A stretch of DNA of 64,000 nucleotides from Oscillatoria sp. FACHB-1407 (GCF_014697545.1 NZ_JACJSA010000006.1:186001-250000), one strand, 5' to 3'. Positions 10,320-20,323 are shown, numbered from the stretch's first letter. Program-made: numbers and translations. The notes: a model not told the origin generated them from the letters alone.

Positions 10320-11525
10320 TTATCTTGTCCGGAAATTGCGCCGACGCATCAGAAACTCTGGCAGATCAATTTTGCTAAAGCGAGGCGATGGAAGGGCAGA
10401 GAGGGGTTCTGGTTCAGAGGTTTGATCGCTGCCGACCCACTGCAATAGGGCGAGTAACTCGATCAGGGCAGGGGTGACGGGGATATTGGTGTCGTTGTCA
10501 GTTAAGGAATTGGGGAGAGCTTGTTCGAGCAGGTCGCTCATGTGGGCCATCTGACGCTGGTGTGCCAGATAGCGATCCTTCCAGTGCTGAACAGCGGTTT
10601 CATATTCACTTGCCTGTCGAGCCTGCTGAAGGATTTGTTCCTGCATTTCATGCACGTCTCGTTCCAGGTCGGCTATACGGGTGCCCTGTCGATCGCGCTC
10701 TAGCTCAAGCTCCTGGGAGGTTTGCTGCCATTTTGCCTGGAGTTTGTGTTGCTTGGCGAGTTCGGTTTCCAGTTCTTCGACCTTAATTTGAGCGATCGCC
10801 AATTCTTTACGCAATGCGGCGATCGCTGTATCCCGTTCGGCTGCCAGAGTTTTAGTTTGGCGCAGGGTCAGCTCTAAAACCTGACGTTCTTCTAAAAAGT
10901 GGGCTGCTTGTTTTAATTCGGTTTCTAGCGCAACGATGTGTTGCGTGAGACGGTGAATCTGTTGTTGAGCAATGGCTAGTTGCTCTTGAGCCTCCGTGGG
11001 ATCGGCGGCAGTATTATCCAACGGTAAGGAGAGTTGGATGGGTGCCTCTGGAGTTGGTAACACTTTGGGGGGGCTTTCCCCCAGGGAGTCGCCCGATACA
11101 AGCTCCTGTAAGAGGGAGTACTGAGCTAAGCCAAGGATGGCTAACAAGACTTGATCTCGAACTTTTAGGCTTTGTTCAGAGCGTTGGAGTTGTTGCTTTA
11201 AACAGGCAATCGCCTGATGTTGCACAGAGGCAAATTCTTCGGTCTTGATCAGTTGAGCTTCTAAAAATGCTTGATTTTGAATTTGTCCTTTAAAGTCTGC
11301 CAAACATGCCAAAGCCTGATCTAGAGCGTGTTCTAGATCACGAATTCGGGTGGTTGAATCCTGCGTTGTAGCAGAAGTAGCGTCTAATGCTTCGACGGGG
11401 AAGGGATTTAGCTCCGCTGAGTCCTGGGCGATCGCCTGGTCAGGGGAGGCAATCTGAGCCATAGCATCCAAAGGAGGCTGTTCGTCGGTTGAACAGAGAG
11501 CATGAGGGATGTCGGGTTGTGGCAT
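10320..11525 (-). CDS. Long coiled-coil protein of unknown function
   Basis: A 401-residue protein that is almost entirely alpha-helical from about residue 50 to 340. It is rich in Gln, Glu and Leu with heptad spacing (for example LTQHIVALETELKQAAHFLE and IAQIKVEELETELAKQHKL). It has no membrane segment and no catalytic motif. The ends are proline-rich (N-terminus) and basic (PEFLMRRRNFRTR at the C-terminus). The ATG at 11525 is preceded by GGGGAGG at good spacing. Such proteins often act as scaffolds in cell shape, division or chromosome organisation, but nothing here picks one. It faces the pentapeptide-repeat gene tail to tail. Confidence 0.8.
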   Translation of the reverse strand: MPQPDIPHALCSTDEQPPLDAMAQIASPDQAIAQDSAELNPFPVEALDATSATTQDSTTRIRDLEHALDQALACLADFKGQIQNQAFLEAQLIKTEEFASVQHQAIACLKQQLQRSEQSLKVRDQVLLAILGLAQYSLLQELVSGDSLGESPPKVLPTPEAPIQLSLPLDNTAADPTEAQEQLAIAQQQIHRLTQHIVALETELKQAAHFLEERQVLELTLRQTKTLAAERDTAIAALRKELAIAQIKVEELETELAKQHKLQAKWQQTSQELELERDRQGTRIADLERDVHEMQEQILQQARQASEYETAVQHWKDRYLAHQRQMAHMSDLLEQALPNSLTDNDTNIPVTPALIELLALLQWVGSDQTSEPEPLSALPSPRFSKIDLPEFLMRRRNFRTR

Positions 11526-11726
11526 TCAAAACCTCCCCTGAAACAGGCTCTTTTGAACCGATGAATCAAGCAAATAAGCTTGAATCCAGTCTACAAGATC
11601 GATTTCCTCAATCGAAACTCGTCACCCAATTAATTCAGAATGCTGATCCCCTGATGCGGTCAATTGTTGTCGTTGCTATCGCTGAAAATAGTTCTCAGCC
11701 AACATCCTACTGGTTGCTTCGTGAAA

Positions 11727-11981
11727 CTAGGTCTGCACTTTGGGCGGAACTTCAGTACTGGCACTATTCAGCGACCACAGATACTCAACTGGTAATTTTG
11801 CCCGTTGGCAACTTTCCTCCAACTGCCTTTGTTGGCTTAACGCCTTACGCAGGGTGACGATTAGATCGTGGACTTGCTCGTGAATCGGCGACTGATGATT
11901 CACCGCATGCATTGTTTGTCGTTCTAAAAGTTGTAACAGTAACTCGTAATGAATGTGAGACGGGAGGGGAATTGGCTCCAT
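11727..11981 (-). CDS. Small cyanobacterial protein, DUF5340-like
   Basis: An 84-residue protein reading leftwards from the ATG at 11981, opening with MEPIPLPSHIHYELLLQLLE and continuing as one helix pair (HEQVHDLIVTLRKALSQQRQ). The opening matches my recollection of a short cyanobacterial family of unknown function, DUF5340; I could not check this by search. It lies between the coiled-coil gene and trpC on the same strand, about 200 bp upstream of the coiled-coil gene. An open frame on the opposite strand overlaps its end and is probably a shadow. Confidence 0.7.
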   Translation of the reverse strand: MEPIPLPSHIHYELLLQLLERQTMHAVNHQSPIHEQVHDLIVTLRKALSQQRQLEESCQRAKLPVEYLWSLNSASTEVPPKVQT

Positions 11982-12055
11982 CTGGTTTTTGAGTTGAATT
12001 AACGGTTAAGTAAGTTTGGATAATGGGTCAACTAACGGAACACGAAGGGGTTGGA

Positions 12056-12940
12056 TTATCCAGCAAAGAGCGTGGCGATCGCAGCAGCGGGATCGGGTTG
12101 TCGTACTAAGGATTCCCCGATTAATACCGCATTAGCTCCTGCCTGCTGAACCTGTTGTAAGTCGCTGAATTGGTGCAGCCCAGATTCGCTCACTATAACA
12201 ATGTCGCGCTCCTGGATCACAGCACTCCGCTCGGCTAACAAACTGCGAGTCGTCTCAAGATCGACTGCAAACGTTTCTAAGTTGCGGTTGTTGATCCCCA
12301 ACAGGGCGACTGTCTCAAGTGCCAGTACTCGATCCAGCTCTTCTAAAGTATGCACTTCGATTAAGGCTGTCATCCCCAAAGAGGTAGCAATCTTTAAAAA
12401 ATATTGCAGATCCTTATCCGAGAGAATAGCGGCAATGAGAAGCACCGCATCGGCTCCATTTGCCCGTGCCAGGTAGATTTGGTAGGGATAGATGACAAAA
12501 TCCTTACACAACAAAGGCACATCCACAGCCTGACGAATCTCGCGCAGGTAGACAAAACTGCCCTGAAAGAACCGTTGATCGGTCAAGACTGAAATACAAG
12601 CAGCACCAGCCGACTCATAAGCCTGGGCGATCGCCACGGGGTCAAAGTCAGCCCGAATCACCCCTTTGCTAGGGGATGCTTTCTTAACTTCGGCGATCAG
12701 AGCAGGTTTCCGGGTAGATTGCTTTAACGCCGCTACAAAATCGCGAGGTGGCGGCAGCGTTTTCACATTATGTTGCAGTTCTCGGAGCGGAGTCCGTTCG
12801 CGCATCTGCTCGACTTCTGTTTCTTTGTGCCAAACGATCTCTTCCAGAATGTGTTGTGGCTCAGCACCAGGCATTTTCACCTGATAGCGCAAATTTTCGA
12901 CTGCAACAGCCGGATTGGGTGGACGACGACGAATTTGCAT
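12056..12940 (-). CDS. trpC: Indole-3-glycerol phosphate synthase
   Basis: Closes the ring of 1-(2-carboxyphenylamino)-1-deoxyribulose 5-phosphate to indole-3-glycerol phosphate in tryptophan synthesis. The 294 residues contain the family signature [15 protein letters not shown] with the catalytic lysine, [23 protein letters not shown] with the second lysine, and [30 protein letters not shown] and [13 protein letters not shown] follow. It is a monofunctional TIM barrel with the roughly 40-residue N-terminal extension usual in cyanobacteria ([10 protein letters not shown] opening). It stands alone rather than in a trp operon, as is normal for cyanobacteria. A start at the internal methionine (12874) is less likely. 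Confidence 0.95.
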   Translation of the reverse strand: MQIRRRPPNPAVAVENLRYQVKMPGAEPQHILEEIVWHKETEVEQMRERTPLRELQHNVKTLPPPRDFVAALKQSTRKPALIAEVKKASPSKGVIRADFDPVAIAQAYESAGAACISVLTDQRFFQGSFVYLREIRQAVDVPLLCKDFVIYPYQIYLARANGADAVLLIAAILSDKDLQYFLKIATSLGMTALIEVHTLEELDRVLALETVALLGINNRNLETFAVDLETTRSLLAERSAVIQERDIVIVSESGLHQFSDLQQVQQAGANAVLIGESLVRQPDPAAAIATLFAG

Positions 12941-13006
12941 CAGTCTAAAGAAAAAGAATGAACAGTGGAGTAGATTGTGAAGTCTTGGTTATTGCTCAAT
13001 TGTGAT

Positions 13007-13083
13007 GGGTCAATGGTCAATGGTGAATCCGTCTCTGACTAGAACCATCTACCATTGACGATTGACCATTGACTACTGACACC
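13007..13083. repeat. Heptamer units in inverted arrangement between trpC and lpdA
   Basis: GGTCAATGGTCAATGG on the left faces ACCATTGACGATTGACCATTGAC on the right across about 30 bases. This can fold into a hairpin and may end lpdA transcription. The units belong to the same CCATTGA family as the arrays elsewhere in the window. Confidence 0.7.
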
Positions 13084-13085
13084 GA

Positions 13086-14519
13086 CTAATGTGTTGCCAA
13101 TGCCCGTTTGTATGCCTCATCCAGAACCTCTGAGAGGGTGGGATGGGTGTGAACCAGGAAGGCAAGTTCGTGAACGGAGCGGCGTTGGGCGATCGCATTG
13201 GCAGCTTCTTGAATCAAGTCAGACGCATGTAACCCGATAATGTGTGCGCCCAGCAATTCTCCGGTGTCCTGGCGATAAATCACTTTTGCCATACCGTCGG
13301 TTTCACCCTCGGCGATCGCCTTCGAGTTGCCCTTAAAGTAGGTGCGTGCGGTTGCCACCTGGAAGCCCTCTGCTTTGCCCAGTTCTTGAGCCGCAGGCTC
13401 CGTCATGCCGACAAAACTGACTTCGGGGTGTGTAAAGGCGGCAGCGGGAATGCTGCGGTAGTCTACTGTGCGCGATCGCCCACACATGGTTTCCACGGCG
13501 GCGATCCCCTGAGCGGAGGCAGCGTGGGCCAGCATCATCTTGCCAGTTGCATCCCCGATCGCCCAGAGATGAGGCACAGGCTGTCCATCTAAGAGGACTG
13601 CCATCTGGTCGTTGACGGTGATAAAGCCCCGGCGATCGGTTTCAATGCCGACGGTTTCCAAGCCCAAGTCTTGAGTCGCTGGAATCCGACCCGTTGCGAC
13701 CAGGCAAGCATCGACCTCTAATACATCGACCACTTCCTTTGTCTTGGCATCTGCCAACTCAATTACAACCGGCGATCCGGGGGTAACTTTCATCGCCAGC
13801 GTCCCTACTTTGGTTTCGATGTCACGCGGCGCGATCAACACCCGTTGAGCCAGTTTTGCGATGTCGGGGTCAAACCCTGGCATTAATTGATCGAGTGCCT
13901 CGATCAGGGTCACTTCAGACCCTAAAGCGGTGTAGATGTCGGCAAACTCTAAGCCGATATAACCACTCCCAATGATGGCAACCCAGGACGGTAGCCAATC
14001 CAGCTTTAAGCCATCATCGCTAGTGAAAACGGTCTTGCCATCCAGTTGAACCCCCGGTGGCACAAAGGGAACTGACCCCGGCGAGAGAATAATATCTTGA
14101 GCCGTGACAACCTTTTCACCTGAGGCTGTGGCGATCGCGACTTTGTGAGCCCCTGCCAGCTTGCCGCGTCCCTGAATGACGTCAACTCCTAGCCGCTTGA
14201 GGCTGTTGGACATGTCGCCGCGAATTTTGGAAACCAGGTTTTTGGCGTGGTCAGCGATCGCCTGCCGTTCAAAGCTTACCTGCTCGACCTGAATTCCCAA
14301 CGCTCTTAAGTGCTCAGCGTTACGCAACTCTCGTACCCGTCCTGAAGCAGCTAATAACGCCTTTGAGGGAATGCAGCCTCGATTGACGCAGGTTCCTCCC
14401 ATGTCTCCGGCTTCAATAATTGCGGTTTTAAGACCACAACTGACTGCATGTAGGGCTGCGCCGTGACCACCAACCCCTGCACCTACAATCACCAAATCGT
14501 AATCAAATCCGTGACTCAC
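13086..14519 (-). CDS. lpdA: Dihydrolipoyl dehydrogenase
   Basis: An FAD enzyme that reoxidises dihydrolipoyl groups for the pyruvate dehydrogenase and glycine cleavage complexes. The 477 residues show the FAD-binding [16 protein letters not shown] near the start and the redox disulfide [13 protein letters not shown] with Cys44 and Cys49. They also show the NAD-binding [19 protein letters not shown], the second FAD motif LWAIGDATG, and the C-terminal active-site histidine in [10 protein letters not shown]. Length and layout match cyanobacterial LpdA. The start codon is GTG (14517-14519), with GGGAG upstream. It is not next to other pyruvate dehydrogenase genes, which is usual in cyanobacteria. 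Confidence 0.95.
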   Translation of the reverse strand: MSHGFDYDLVIVGAGVGGHGAALHAVSCGLKTAIIEAGDMGGTCVNRGCIPSKALLAASGRVRELRNAEHLRALGIQVEQVSFERQAIADHAKNLVSKIRGDMSNSLKRLGVDVIQGRGKLAGAHKVAIATASGEKVVTAQDIILSPGSVPFVPPGVQLDGKTVFTSDDGLKLDWLPSWVAIIGSGYIGLEFADIYTALGSEVTLIEALDQLMPGFDPDIAKLAQRVLIAPRDIETKVGTLAMKVTPGSPVVIELADAKTKEVVDVLEVDACLVATGRIPATQDLGLETVGIETDRRGFITVNDQMAVLLDGQPVPHLWAIGDATGKMMLAHAASAQGIAAVETMCGRSRTVDYRSIPAAAFTHPEVSFVGMTEPAAQELGKAEGFQVATARTYFKGNSKAIAEGETDGMAKVIYRQDTGELLGAHIIGLHASDLIQEAANAIAQRRSVHELAFLVHTHPTLSEVLDEAYKRALATH

Positions 14520-15050
14520 TTCAGTCTCCCGTTCCGTTTTTTGCTATCGAAATGCTAAGCTCACCTGTTCAATTCTCATCTGGAGACGGTCAATTAGACA
14601 ACCTGATGCCAAAGTTCTGATATCAAAGTTTGTATCTGTAACCATCCCAACTGGGATGGGAACGGGGTTGAGGGGCTTCGTCGTGAGCGGTTGACCTGAG
14701 AAGCCAAAAGAAGCACGCTGGCGATCGCTTGAACAGTTTAGCAGTCAATCTGGGTACTTTGTGATTGTGAGATATCACTGCATCGAGAGCCATGCAGCAG
14801 CCAGCAACAGGCTGTAGCGAATGGGCAGTGGAGTAAATTTAAGGAGTTCTTTCTCTCGATTTGTGGTCGTTCCCTGTTGTCAAGATTGATTGGTTCAGTG
14901 CATAAAGTAAACAATCTCCTCCGAAAAATATTCAGAGCAATTGAGGTGTTGCACCTGATAGTCAATCTCTGTCCCACTCTTCCGCTTGAAGTTAGTCACC
15001 ATCACTGAGAAATATCCTATTGATCCTTCTTCCTTTTGGAGTCAAGCCTT
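14520..15050. other. Intergenic region, 531 bp
   Basis: Divergent spacer between lpdA and the 84-residue gene, so it should hold both promoters. A short palindrome ATCCCAACTGGGAT sits near 14643. An 80-codon frame on the minus strand (14738-14977) is cysteine-rich, unlike its neighbours, and is not credible as a gene. Nothing else stands out. Confidence 0.5.
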
Positions 15051-15305
15051 ATGAATCAAAGCCAGCAAGAGTTACGACGTGCCGCTGCTAAAGCATTCAT
15101 GGAGTCGCTTGACCAGCTTGGAATGAGTCTCTCTAGCCCTGAGGAGGAAGTGTCTGAAGCCAAGCCTGCACCCGCAAGTCATGCCAAAACCGCTCCGCAA
15201 AAACCTCCGGCTTCAGCATCGTTGACCGTAGAAGAGTTAGAAGATGCAGTTGCCGATATTGAGCAGTTTATTCAGGGCATTCAAAACCAGAATTCTGAAG
15301 CCTAA
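15051..15305 (+). CDS. Small acidic hypothetical protein, 84 aa
   Basis: Starts at the ATG at 15051, with GGAG about ten bases upstream; a TTG at 15036 is an alternative. It has an N-terminal helix (QQELRRAAAKAFMESLDQLG), a flexible alanine/proline/lysine linker, and a second helix (TVEELEDAVADIEQFIQG) with acidic faces. It resembles the many small cyanobacterial proteins with two short helices joined by a linker, but I know no function. It is 63 bp upstream of nagA on the same strand, so it may be co-transcribed with it. Confidence 0.7.
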   Translation: MNQSQQELRRAAAKAFMESLDQLGMSLSSPEEEVSEAKPAPASHAKTAPQKPPASASLTVEELEDAVADIEQFIQGIQNQNSEA

Positions 15306-15368
15306 ACGGACGGAACCAACCGAGAATAGGGACTAGAATCGAGGTTTCTGTTTGAGGTTGACTGAGGA

Positions 15369-16646
15369 ATGAGTGAAGCAACTCCAGTGGCAATGCGACG
15401 CCTTGCTCCCTTTGGGGCGATCGCCAATGCCCGCCTTCCGGGCTATGAAGGCTTACAGCAGATTGATTTAAACGGTCAACGACACATCGATCGCATTCTG
15501 CCAATGACGCAGAGTCAGGTTGAGCCATCCCCCTCGGTCGGACAAGTGTTGGATGTTGAGGGTGACTGGGTTTCGTTGGGTGGAGTCGATGTGCAGATCA
15601 ACGGTGCATTAGGGTTAGCCTTTCCGGATCTGAGTCCTGAGAATGCCGACAAGTTGCCGCAGATCTGCAATTTTCTCTGGGATCAAGGCGTAGATGGGTT
15701 TTTGCCAACGCTGGTAACGACCTCGGTGGACAACATTCAGCGATCGCTCTCTACTCTGGCAAATCTGCCCTCATCGACCTCAGCCCAGATTATTGGCGTT
15801 CATCTGGAGGGACCCTTCCTCAACCCAACTAAACGGGGGGCGCATCCCGAAGCCCATCTGCTGCCCCTGACGATTGAGCAGGTCAAACGGGTGTTGGGGG
15901 ATTATGCCTCGCTGGTCAAGGTGATGACGCTGGCTCCAGAGCTTGATCCTACAGGGACGGTGATCCCCTATTTGCGATCGCTGGGGATCACCGTCAGCCT
16001 GGGGCACTCGCAAGCCACAGCCACCCAAGCACAAGCTGCCTTTGAGCAGGGAGCCACGATGGTGACTCATGCCTTTAATGCCATGCCGGGGTTGCACCAC
16101 CGGGAACCGGGTTTGTTAGCCGCCGCGATCGCCCATCCAGATGTTTCCTGCGGTTTCATTGCGGACGGTCAACACGTTGTTCCGCTGATGCTGGATCTGA
16201 TGCTGCGAATGGGACGGGGCACCATTCCCCCAGCGTCTGCTACCCAGAGCTTTTTCCTGGTCAGCGATGCCCTCGCGCCACTAGGACTGCCCGATGGCAT
16301 TTACCCCTGGGATGAGCGGGAGATTCAAGTCACCAAGGGTACGGCTCGACTTCTAGATGGCACCCTCTCTGGCACGACCCTGCCACTATTAACCGGAGTG
16401 CAAAATCTGGTGAACTGGGACATTTGTGACCCTACTGAGGCGATCGCTCTGGCAACTGAGGCTCCTCGAAGGGCGATCGGCTTACCGGGGTTGGAGCCGG
16501 GGCAGGTGGCTAATTTTTTGCGGTGGGGATTTGACAAAGCGACAGGGGAATTGACCTGGCAACGAGTTAATGGAGGACGTCAGTGGTCAATGGTTAGTGG
16601 TCAATGGTCAATGGTCAGTGGTCAGTGGTCAGTGGTCAATGGTTAA
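15369..16646 (+). CDS. nagA: N-acetylglucosamine-6-phosphate deacetylase, with a repeat-encoded tail
   Basis: Removes acetate from N-acetylglucosamine 6-phosphate in amino-sugar and cell-wall recycling. The 425 residues form an amidohydrolase barrel: VDVQINGALG (metal site near the start), GVHLEGPFLNPTKRGAH with the metal-binding glutamate, TVSLGHSQAT, MVTHAFNAM, and LVSDALAPLGLPDG with the catalytic aspartate. All are standard NagA motifs. The last 22 residues read as QWSMVSG repeats because the frame enters the heptamer array before meeting a TAA, so this tail is not part of the family fold. The N-terminus is also somewhat longer than usual, and a start at a later methionine is possible. 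Confidence 0.92.
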   Translation: MSEATPVAMRRLAPFGAIANARLPGYEGLQQIDLNGQRHIDRILPMTQSQVEPSPSVGQVLDVEGDWVSLGGVDVQINGALGLAFPDLSPENADKLPQICNFLWDQGVDGFLPTLVTTSVDNIQRSLSTLANLPSSTSAQIIGVHLEGPFLNPTKRGAHPEAHLLPLTIEQVKRVLGDYASLVKVMTLAPELDPTGTVIPYLRSLGITVSLGHSQATATQAQAAFEQGATMVTHAFNAMPGLHHREPGLLAAAIAHPDVSCGFIADGQHVVPLMLDLMLRMGRGTIPPASATQSFFLVSDALAPLGLPDGIYPWDEREIQVTKGTARLLDGTLSGTTLPLLTGVQNLVNWDICDPTEAIALATEAPRRAIGLPGLEPGQVANFLRWGFDKATGELTWQRVNGGRQWSMVSGQWSMVSGQWSVVNG

Positions 16647-16749
16647 TGGTCAATAGTCAGTGGTCAATGGTTAGTGGTCAATAGTCAATGGTTAGTGGTC
16701 AATGGTCAATAGTCAATAGTCAATAGTCAATGGTCAATGGTCAATGGTC
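16579..16749. repeat. Heptamer array GGTCAAT / GGTCAGT / GGTTAGT / AGTCAAT
   Basis: About two dozen heptamers of the TGGTCAA family in one phase, covering the end of nagA and the start of the following spacer. Three heptamers make seven codons, so the part inside nagA encodes a heptapeptide repeat. A C-rich block of CTCCCTACTCCCCATTCC-like units follows (about 16785-16872). Confidence 0.9.
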
Positions 16750-16786
16750 AGGCTTCGGCAGGCTCAGCCAACTCGAAACTCCACCC
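16749..16786 (+). repeat. 38-bp dispersed repeat, left copy
   Basis: Begins CAGGCTTCGGCAGGCTCA and ends GAAACTCCACCC. The exact reverse complement is at 20413-20450. Both copies sit at the edge of C- or G-rich tracts and next to heptamer arrays. The pair brackets chlM, ho1 and accC. Confidence 0.9.
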
Positions 16787-16936
16787 TTCTACTCCCCACT
16801 CCCTTACTCCCCCACTCCCCTTCCCCTACTCCCCATTCCCTACTCCCTACTCCCCATTCCCTACTCCCTTCCCCCTGTCTGTCCCCTTTGTGCTTTAAGA
16901 TTTATCAGAGGAACGTTTTAAGAAAGATTTCAAACT

Positions 16937-17620
16937 ATGAACGGGGTAGATGACAAAACCGTCGTCCGCGAATATTTCAACGCCACGGGGTTCGATCGCT
17001 GGCGGCGGATTTATGGCGATGGTGAAGTTAATAAAGTGCAACTGGATATCCGGCAAGGTCATCAACGAACCGTTGATACTGTTTTGTCGTGGCTAAAGGA
17101 AGATGGCAACTGGGCTGGGCTAACCGTGTGTGATGCGGGCTGTGGCGTCGGTAGTCTCAGCATTCCGTTGGCACAAGCCGGGGCGATCGTCTACGCCAGC
17201 GATATTTCTGAAAAGATGGTAGGCGAGGCAAAAACGAGAGCATCTGAGGCGTTGGGACAAACGACAAACCCCACGTTCACCGTGCAAGATTTAGAAGGGT
17301 TGAGCGGTAGCTATCACACTGTAATTTGCCTGGACGTATTGATTCACTACCCTCAGGATAAAGCGGCACAGATGATCGCTCACCTCAGCAGTCTGGCAGA
17401 GTCGCGGTTGATTCTCAGCTTTGCGCCCAAAACTTTGGCATACACGGTGTTGAAGAAGATTGGTGACTTTTTTCCAGGTCCCAGCAAAGCCACTCGCGCT
17501 TACCTGCATCGAGAGTCAGATATCGTTAACATTTTGAAAGCTAATGGCTGGACGGTGCAGCGACAGGCGATGACCAAAACTCGGTTCTACTTTTCCCGGT
17601 TGTTGGAAGCGACTCGTTAA
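16937..17620 (+). CDS. chlM: Magnesium-protoporphyrin IX methyltransferase
   Basis: Transfers a methyl group from S-adenosylmethionine to the ring-C propionate of Mg-protoporphyrin IX, the step before cyclase in chlorophyll synthesis. The 227 residues show the family opening (DDKTVVREYFNATGFDRWRR), the SAM-binding motif CDAGCGVGSLSIPLAQ, YASDISEKMV, and CLDVLIHYPQDKA. They end with FYFSRLLEATR, as in other ChlM/BchM. Length is normal. The ATG at 16937 lacks an obvious ribosome binding site. It lies 275 bp upstream of ho1, so two tetrapyrrole genes are adjacent, but a terminator between them suggests separate transcripts. Confidence 0.93.
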   Translation: MNGVDDKTVVREYFNATGFDRWRRIYGDGEVNKVQLDIRQGHQRTVDTVLSWLKEDGNWAGLTVCDAGCGVGSLSIPLAQAGAIVYASDISEKMVGEAKTRASEALGQTTNPTFTVQDLEGLSGSYHTVICLDVLIHYPQDKAAQMIAHLSSLAESRLILSFAPKTLAYTVLKKIGDFFPGPSKATRAYLHRESDIVNILKANGWTVQRQAMTKTRFYFSRLLEATR

Positions 17621-17728
17621 TGATGGGGCGATCGCGTCTATTTGTAACTGCACATAAACTGTTACAAATCAACCTGTAGCAATGTATCAATCAGAGCTGT
17701 GATTTTGTAACGTAGTTGCGGCTTTTGG

Positions 17729-17749
17729 CGGGTTTAACCCGTCTTTTTT
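17729..17749 (+). terminator. Intrinsic terminator after chlM
   Basis: A short CGGGTT/AACCCG stem with a one-base loop is followed by TCTTTTTT. It lies about 110 bp beyond the chlM stop, before the ho1 start. Confidence 0.75.
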
Positions 17750-17895
17750 GTCACTTGTGTAAGAATTTTTAACAAAAACTCTCATCAAATCAGACTACTG
17801 TAACAATTTAGGTGGGTTTCTGGTCTTTAGTAAGCACCGATACTCCAGCAAAAAATTTTAGTGTCGAGACATTTTAGTAGTTAGGACTTAATAGC

Positions 17896-18615
17896 ATGAG
17901 CAGTAATTTGGCAACTAAGTTGCGGGAAGGCACCAAAAAAGCTCACACCATGGCTGAGAATGTTGGCTTCGTTAAATGCTTCTTGAAAGGTGTTGTAGAA
18001 AAAACGTCTTACCGTAAGTTGGTGTCCAACTTCTACTTCGTCTATTCTGCGATGGAAGAAGAGATGGAACGCCATCGTCAGCATCCTATTCTTTCCAAAA
18101 TTTATTATCCTGAACTGAACCGCAAAGCCAGTCTCGAACACGACCTCCACTACTATTTCGGTAACAACTGGAGAGAGCAAATTGCTCCCTCTCCTGCGGC
18201 TCAAGCCTACGTTCAACGCATCCGCGAGATCTCAAACACTGAGCCTGAGTTGTTGATTGCCCATTCCTACACCCGCTACCTGGGTGATTTGTCGGGTGGT
18301 CAAATCCTCAAGAACATTGCTCAACGGGCAATGAACCTCTCTGAAGGTGAAGGCATTGCGTTTTACGAGTTTGCTGATATCTCTGATGAGAAGGCATTCA
18401 AAGCCAACTATCGTCAAGCTCTGGATGAGATGCCAATTGATGACGCGACAGGCGATCGCATTGTGGATGAAGCCAATGCCGCTTTTGGTATGAATATGAA
18501 GCTGTTCCAGGAGTTGGAAGGCAATCTGGTCAAGGCGATCGGGCAAATGCTGTTTAACAGCTTGACTCGTCGTCGCACTCGTGGCAGCACTGAACTCGCT
18601 ACCGCTGAGAACTAG
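17896..18615 (+). CDS. ho1: Heme oxygenase (ferredoxin-dependent, biliverdin-forming)
   Basis: Opens heme to biliverdin IX-alpha, CO and iron, the entry step to phycobilins. The 239 residues are the usual length. The proximal heme-ligand histidine is in the opening KLREGTKKAHTMAENVGF, followed by FYFVYSAMEEEM. The distal helix YTRYLGDLSGGQILK and the late FPE-region equivalent EMPIDDATGDRIVDEANAAF are present. The C-terminus ends in a short arginine-rich tail (RRRTRGS). The AT-rich region upstream probably carries its promoter. Located next to chlM, so chlorophyll and bilin steps sit together. Confidence 0.95.
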   Translation: MSSNLATKLREGTKKAHTMAENVGFVKCFLKGVVEKTSYRKLVSNFYFVYSAMEEEMERHRQHPILSKIYYPELNRKASLEHDLHYYFGNNWREQIAPSPAAQAYVQRIREISNTEPELLIAHSYTRYLGDLSGGQILKNIAQRAMNLSEGEGIAFYEFADISDEKAFKANYRQALDEMPIDDATGDRIVDEANAAFGMNMKLFQELEGNLVKAIGQMLFNSLTRRRTRGSTELATAEN

Positions 18616-18620
18616 AAAAA

Positions 18621-18690
18621 TAAAGGCTAAAGGCAAAAGGCAGAACGCTAAAGGCTAAAGGCTAAAAAACAAGAAAGCTAAAGGGTAAAG
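18621..18690. repeat. Degenerate AGGCTAA-type tandem repeat after ho1
   Basis: Units near AAAGGCTA and AAAGGCA repeat from the ho1 stop, ending in AAGGGTAAAG. The rest of the 343-bp spacer to accC is a pyrimidine-rich stretch (about 18720-18800) that could be the degenerate reverse complement of the same units. No gene is visible in it. Confidence 0.7.
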
Positions 18691-18958
18691 ATCAAGTGGG
18701 CTTCAGGGTGTCCGATTGGTTTTTATTCTTTAGCTTTTGTTTTTTCTTATCCTTCATCTTTTATCCTTTATCCTTCTCTTTTCCTTCCTCCTTCCCCCTC
18801 CGTGATAGGATAAACTTCTGGTACGACATTCCGAATCGCCGCAATTGCCTGAACTTGCGCGTCCCTAACTTCTATTGCAGTCCGGCTGAGATTTAACGAC
18901 TCAGGGTGACTCGGAACAGGCTGTCTTACCTGCCCCTCACCCAGAAAAGACCTGGACG

Positions 18959-20323
18959 ATGCGTTTTGACAAGATTTTGATTGCTAATCGAGGTGAGATT
19001 GCGCTCCGCATTCTCCGCACATGCGAAGAGATGGGTATTGCTACGGTTGCGGTGCATTCGACGATCGATCGCCATGCCCTTCATGTTCAGTTGGCAGATG
19101 AGGCGGTGTGCATTGGAGAACCTCCCAGTAGCAAAAGCTATCTCAACATTCCCAATATTATTGCAGCGGCTCTAACCCGCAATGCGACTGCGATCCATCC
19201 GGGGTATGGGTTTCTGGCAGAGAATGCTCGATTTGCCGAGATCTGCGCCGACCACCAGATTGCCTTTATTGGTCCTTCTCCCGATGCGATGCGGGCGATG
19301 GGCGATAAGTCTACGGCTCGCGACACCATGAAGCGCATTGGGGTGCCAACCGTTCCGGGGAGCGAGGGGCTTTTGAGTGATGAGCGTGAGGCATTGGCGA
19401 TCGCCCAACAAATTGGCTATCCCGTGATGATCAAAGCCACAGCGGGTGGGGGTGGTCGGGGGATGCGTCTGGTGCGTGCCGAGGCAGACCTGGTGAAATC
19501 GTTTTTGGCGGCTCAAGGTGAGGCAGAAGCTGCCTTTGGTGACGCTGGTGTGTATCTCGAAAAATTTATTGAGCGTCCCCGTCACATCGAGTTTCAAATC
19601 CTGGCGGATACCTACGGCAATGTGATTCATTTGGGCGAACGCGACTGCTCCATTCAACGTCGCCACCAAAAACTCCTGGAAGAAGCACCCAGTCCAGCCC
19701 TCAGTTCCGAATTGCGGGAAAAGATGGGCGATGCAGCAGTGCGGGTTGCCAAGGCGATTAACTATGTCGGAGCAGGCACGATTGAGTTTCTGCTGGATCA
19801 GTCGGGTCACTTCTATTTCATGGAAATGAACACGCGGATTCAAGTCGAACATCCCGTTACTGAAATGATCACGGGGCTAGACTTAATCGCTGAACAGATT
19901 CGCATTGCTCAAGGAGAACCCTTGCGGTTGACACAGGAACAGGTAGAATTTCGTGGGCATACGATCGAGTGTCGGATCAACGCCGAAGATCCCGACTACA
20001 ACTTCCGCCCCAACCCCGGTCGCATCAGCGGCTACCTCCCTCCGGGTGGGCCTGGAGTCCGGATGGATTCGCACGTCTACACCGATTACGAAATTCCCCC
20101 TTATTACGATTCCCTCATCGGCAAATTGATCGTCTGGGGACCCGATCGCCCCTCTGCGATTCGTCGAATGCGCCGTGCCCTGCGCGAATGCGCCATTACA
20201 GGACTATCTACGACCATCGGCTTTCATCAAAAGATTCTGGAAACTAAGGAGTTTGCTGAAGGCAAGGTCTATACCAACTTTGTAGAACAGTTGATGCAAG
20301 CCCTGAATGAGGCAAAGTCCTGA
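18959..20323 (+). CDS. accC: Acetyl-CoA carboxylase, biotin carboxylase subunit
   Basis: Carboxylates the biotin on AccB with ATP and bicarbonate, the first half-reaction of fatty-acid synthesis. The 454 residues show the N-terminal [32 protein letters not shown], the glycine-rich ATP loop [12 protein letters not shown] and [13 protein letters not shown]. They also contain the catalytic signature [16 protein letters not shown] and [16 protein letters not shown]. Length is standard. It starts at the ATG at 18959 after a spacer without a clear ribosome binding site. accB is not adjacent, as in many cyanobacteria. Confidence 0.96.
   Translation: MRFDKILIANRGEIALRILRTCEEMGIATVAVHSTIDRHALHVQLADEAVCIGEPPSSKSYLNIPNIIAAALTRNATAIHPGYGFLAENARFAEICADHQIAFIGPSPDAMRAMGDKSTARDTMKRIGVPTVPGSEGLLSDEREALAIAQQIGYPVMIKATAGGGGRGMRLVRAEADLVKSFLAAQGEAEAAFGDAGVYLEKFIERPRHIEFQILADTYGNVIHLGERDCSIQRRHQKLLEEAPSPALSSELREKMGDAAVRVAKAINYVGAGTIEFLLDQSGHFYFMEMNTRIQVEHPVTEMITGLDLIAEQIRIAQGEPLRLTQEQVEFRGHTIECRINAEDPDYNFRPNPGRISGYLPPGGPGVRMDSHVYTDYEIPPYYDSLIGKLIVWGPDRPSAIRRMRRALRECAITGLSTTIGFHQKILETKEFAEGKVYTNFVEQLMQALNEAKS

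Noticed and set aside
11489-11857. A 122-codon frame on the plus strand between the coiled-coil gene and the DUF5340-like gene
   Set aside because: Its last 130 bases lie antisense over the DUF5340-like gene and its first bases over the coiled-coil gene. The middle looks fairly protein-like, so I leave it open, but I do not call it.
14738-14977. 80-codon minus-strand frame upstream of the 84-aa gene
   Set aside because: Cysteine-rich and unlike neighbouring coding sequence, with no ribosome binding site; it lies in a divergent promoter region.
18696-18896. Plus-strand frame of Phe/Ser-rich codons between ho1 and accC
   Set aside because: Arises from a pyrimidine-rich repeat tract; no family and no start signal.
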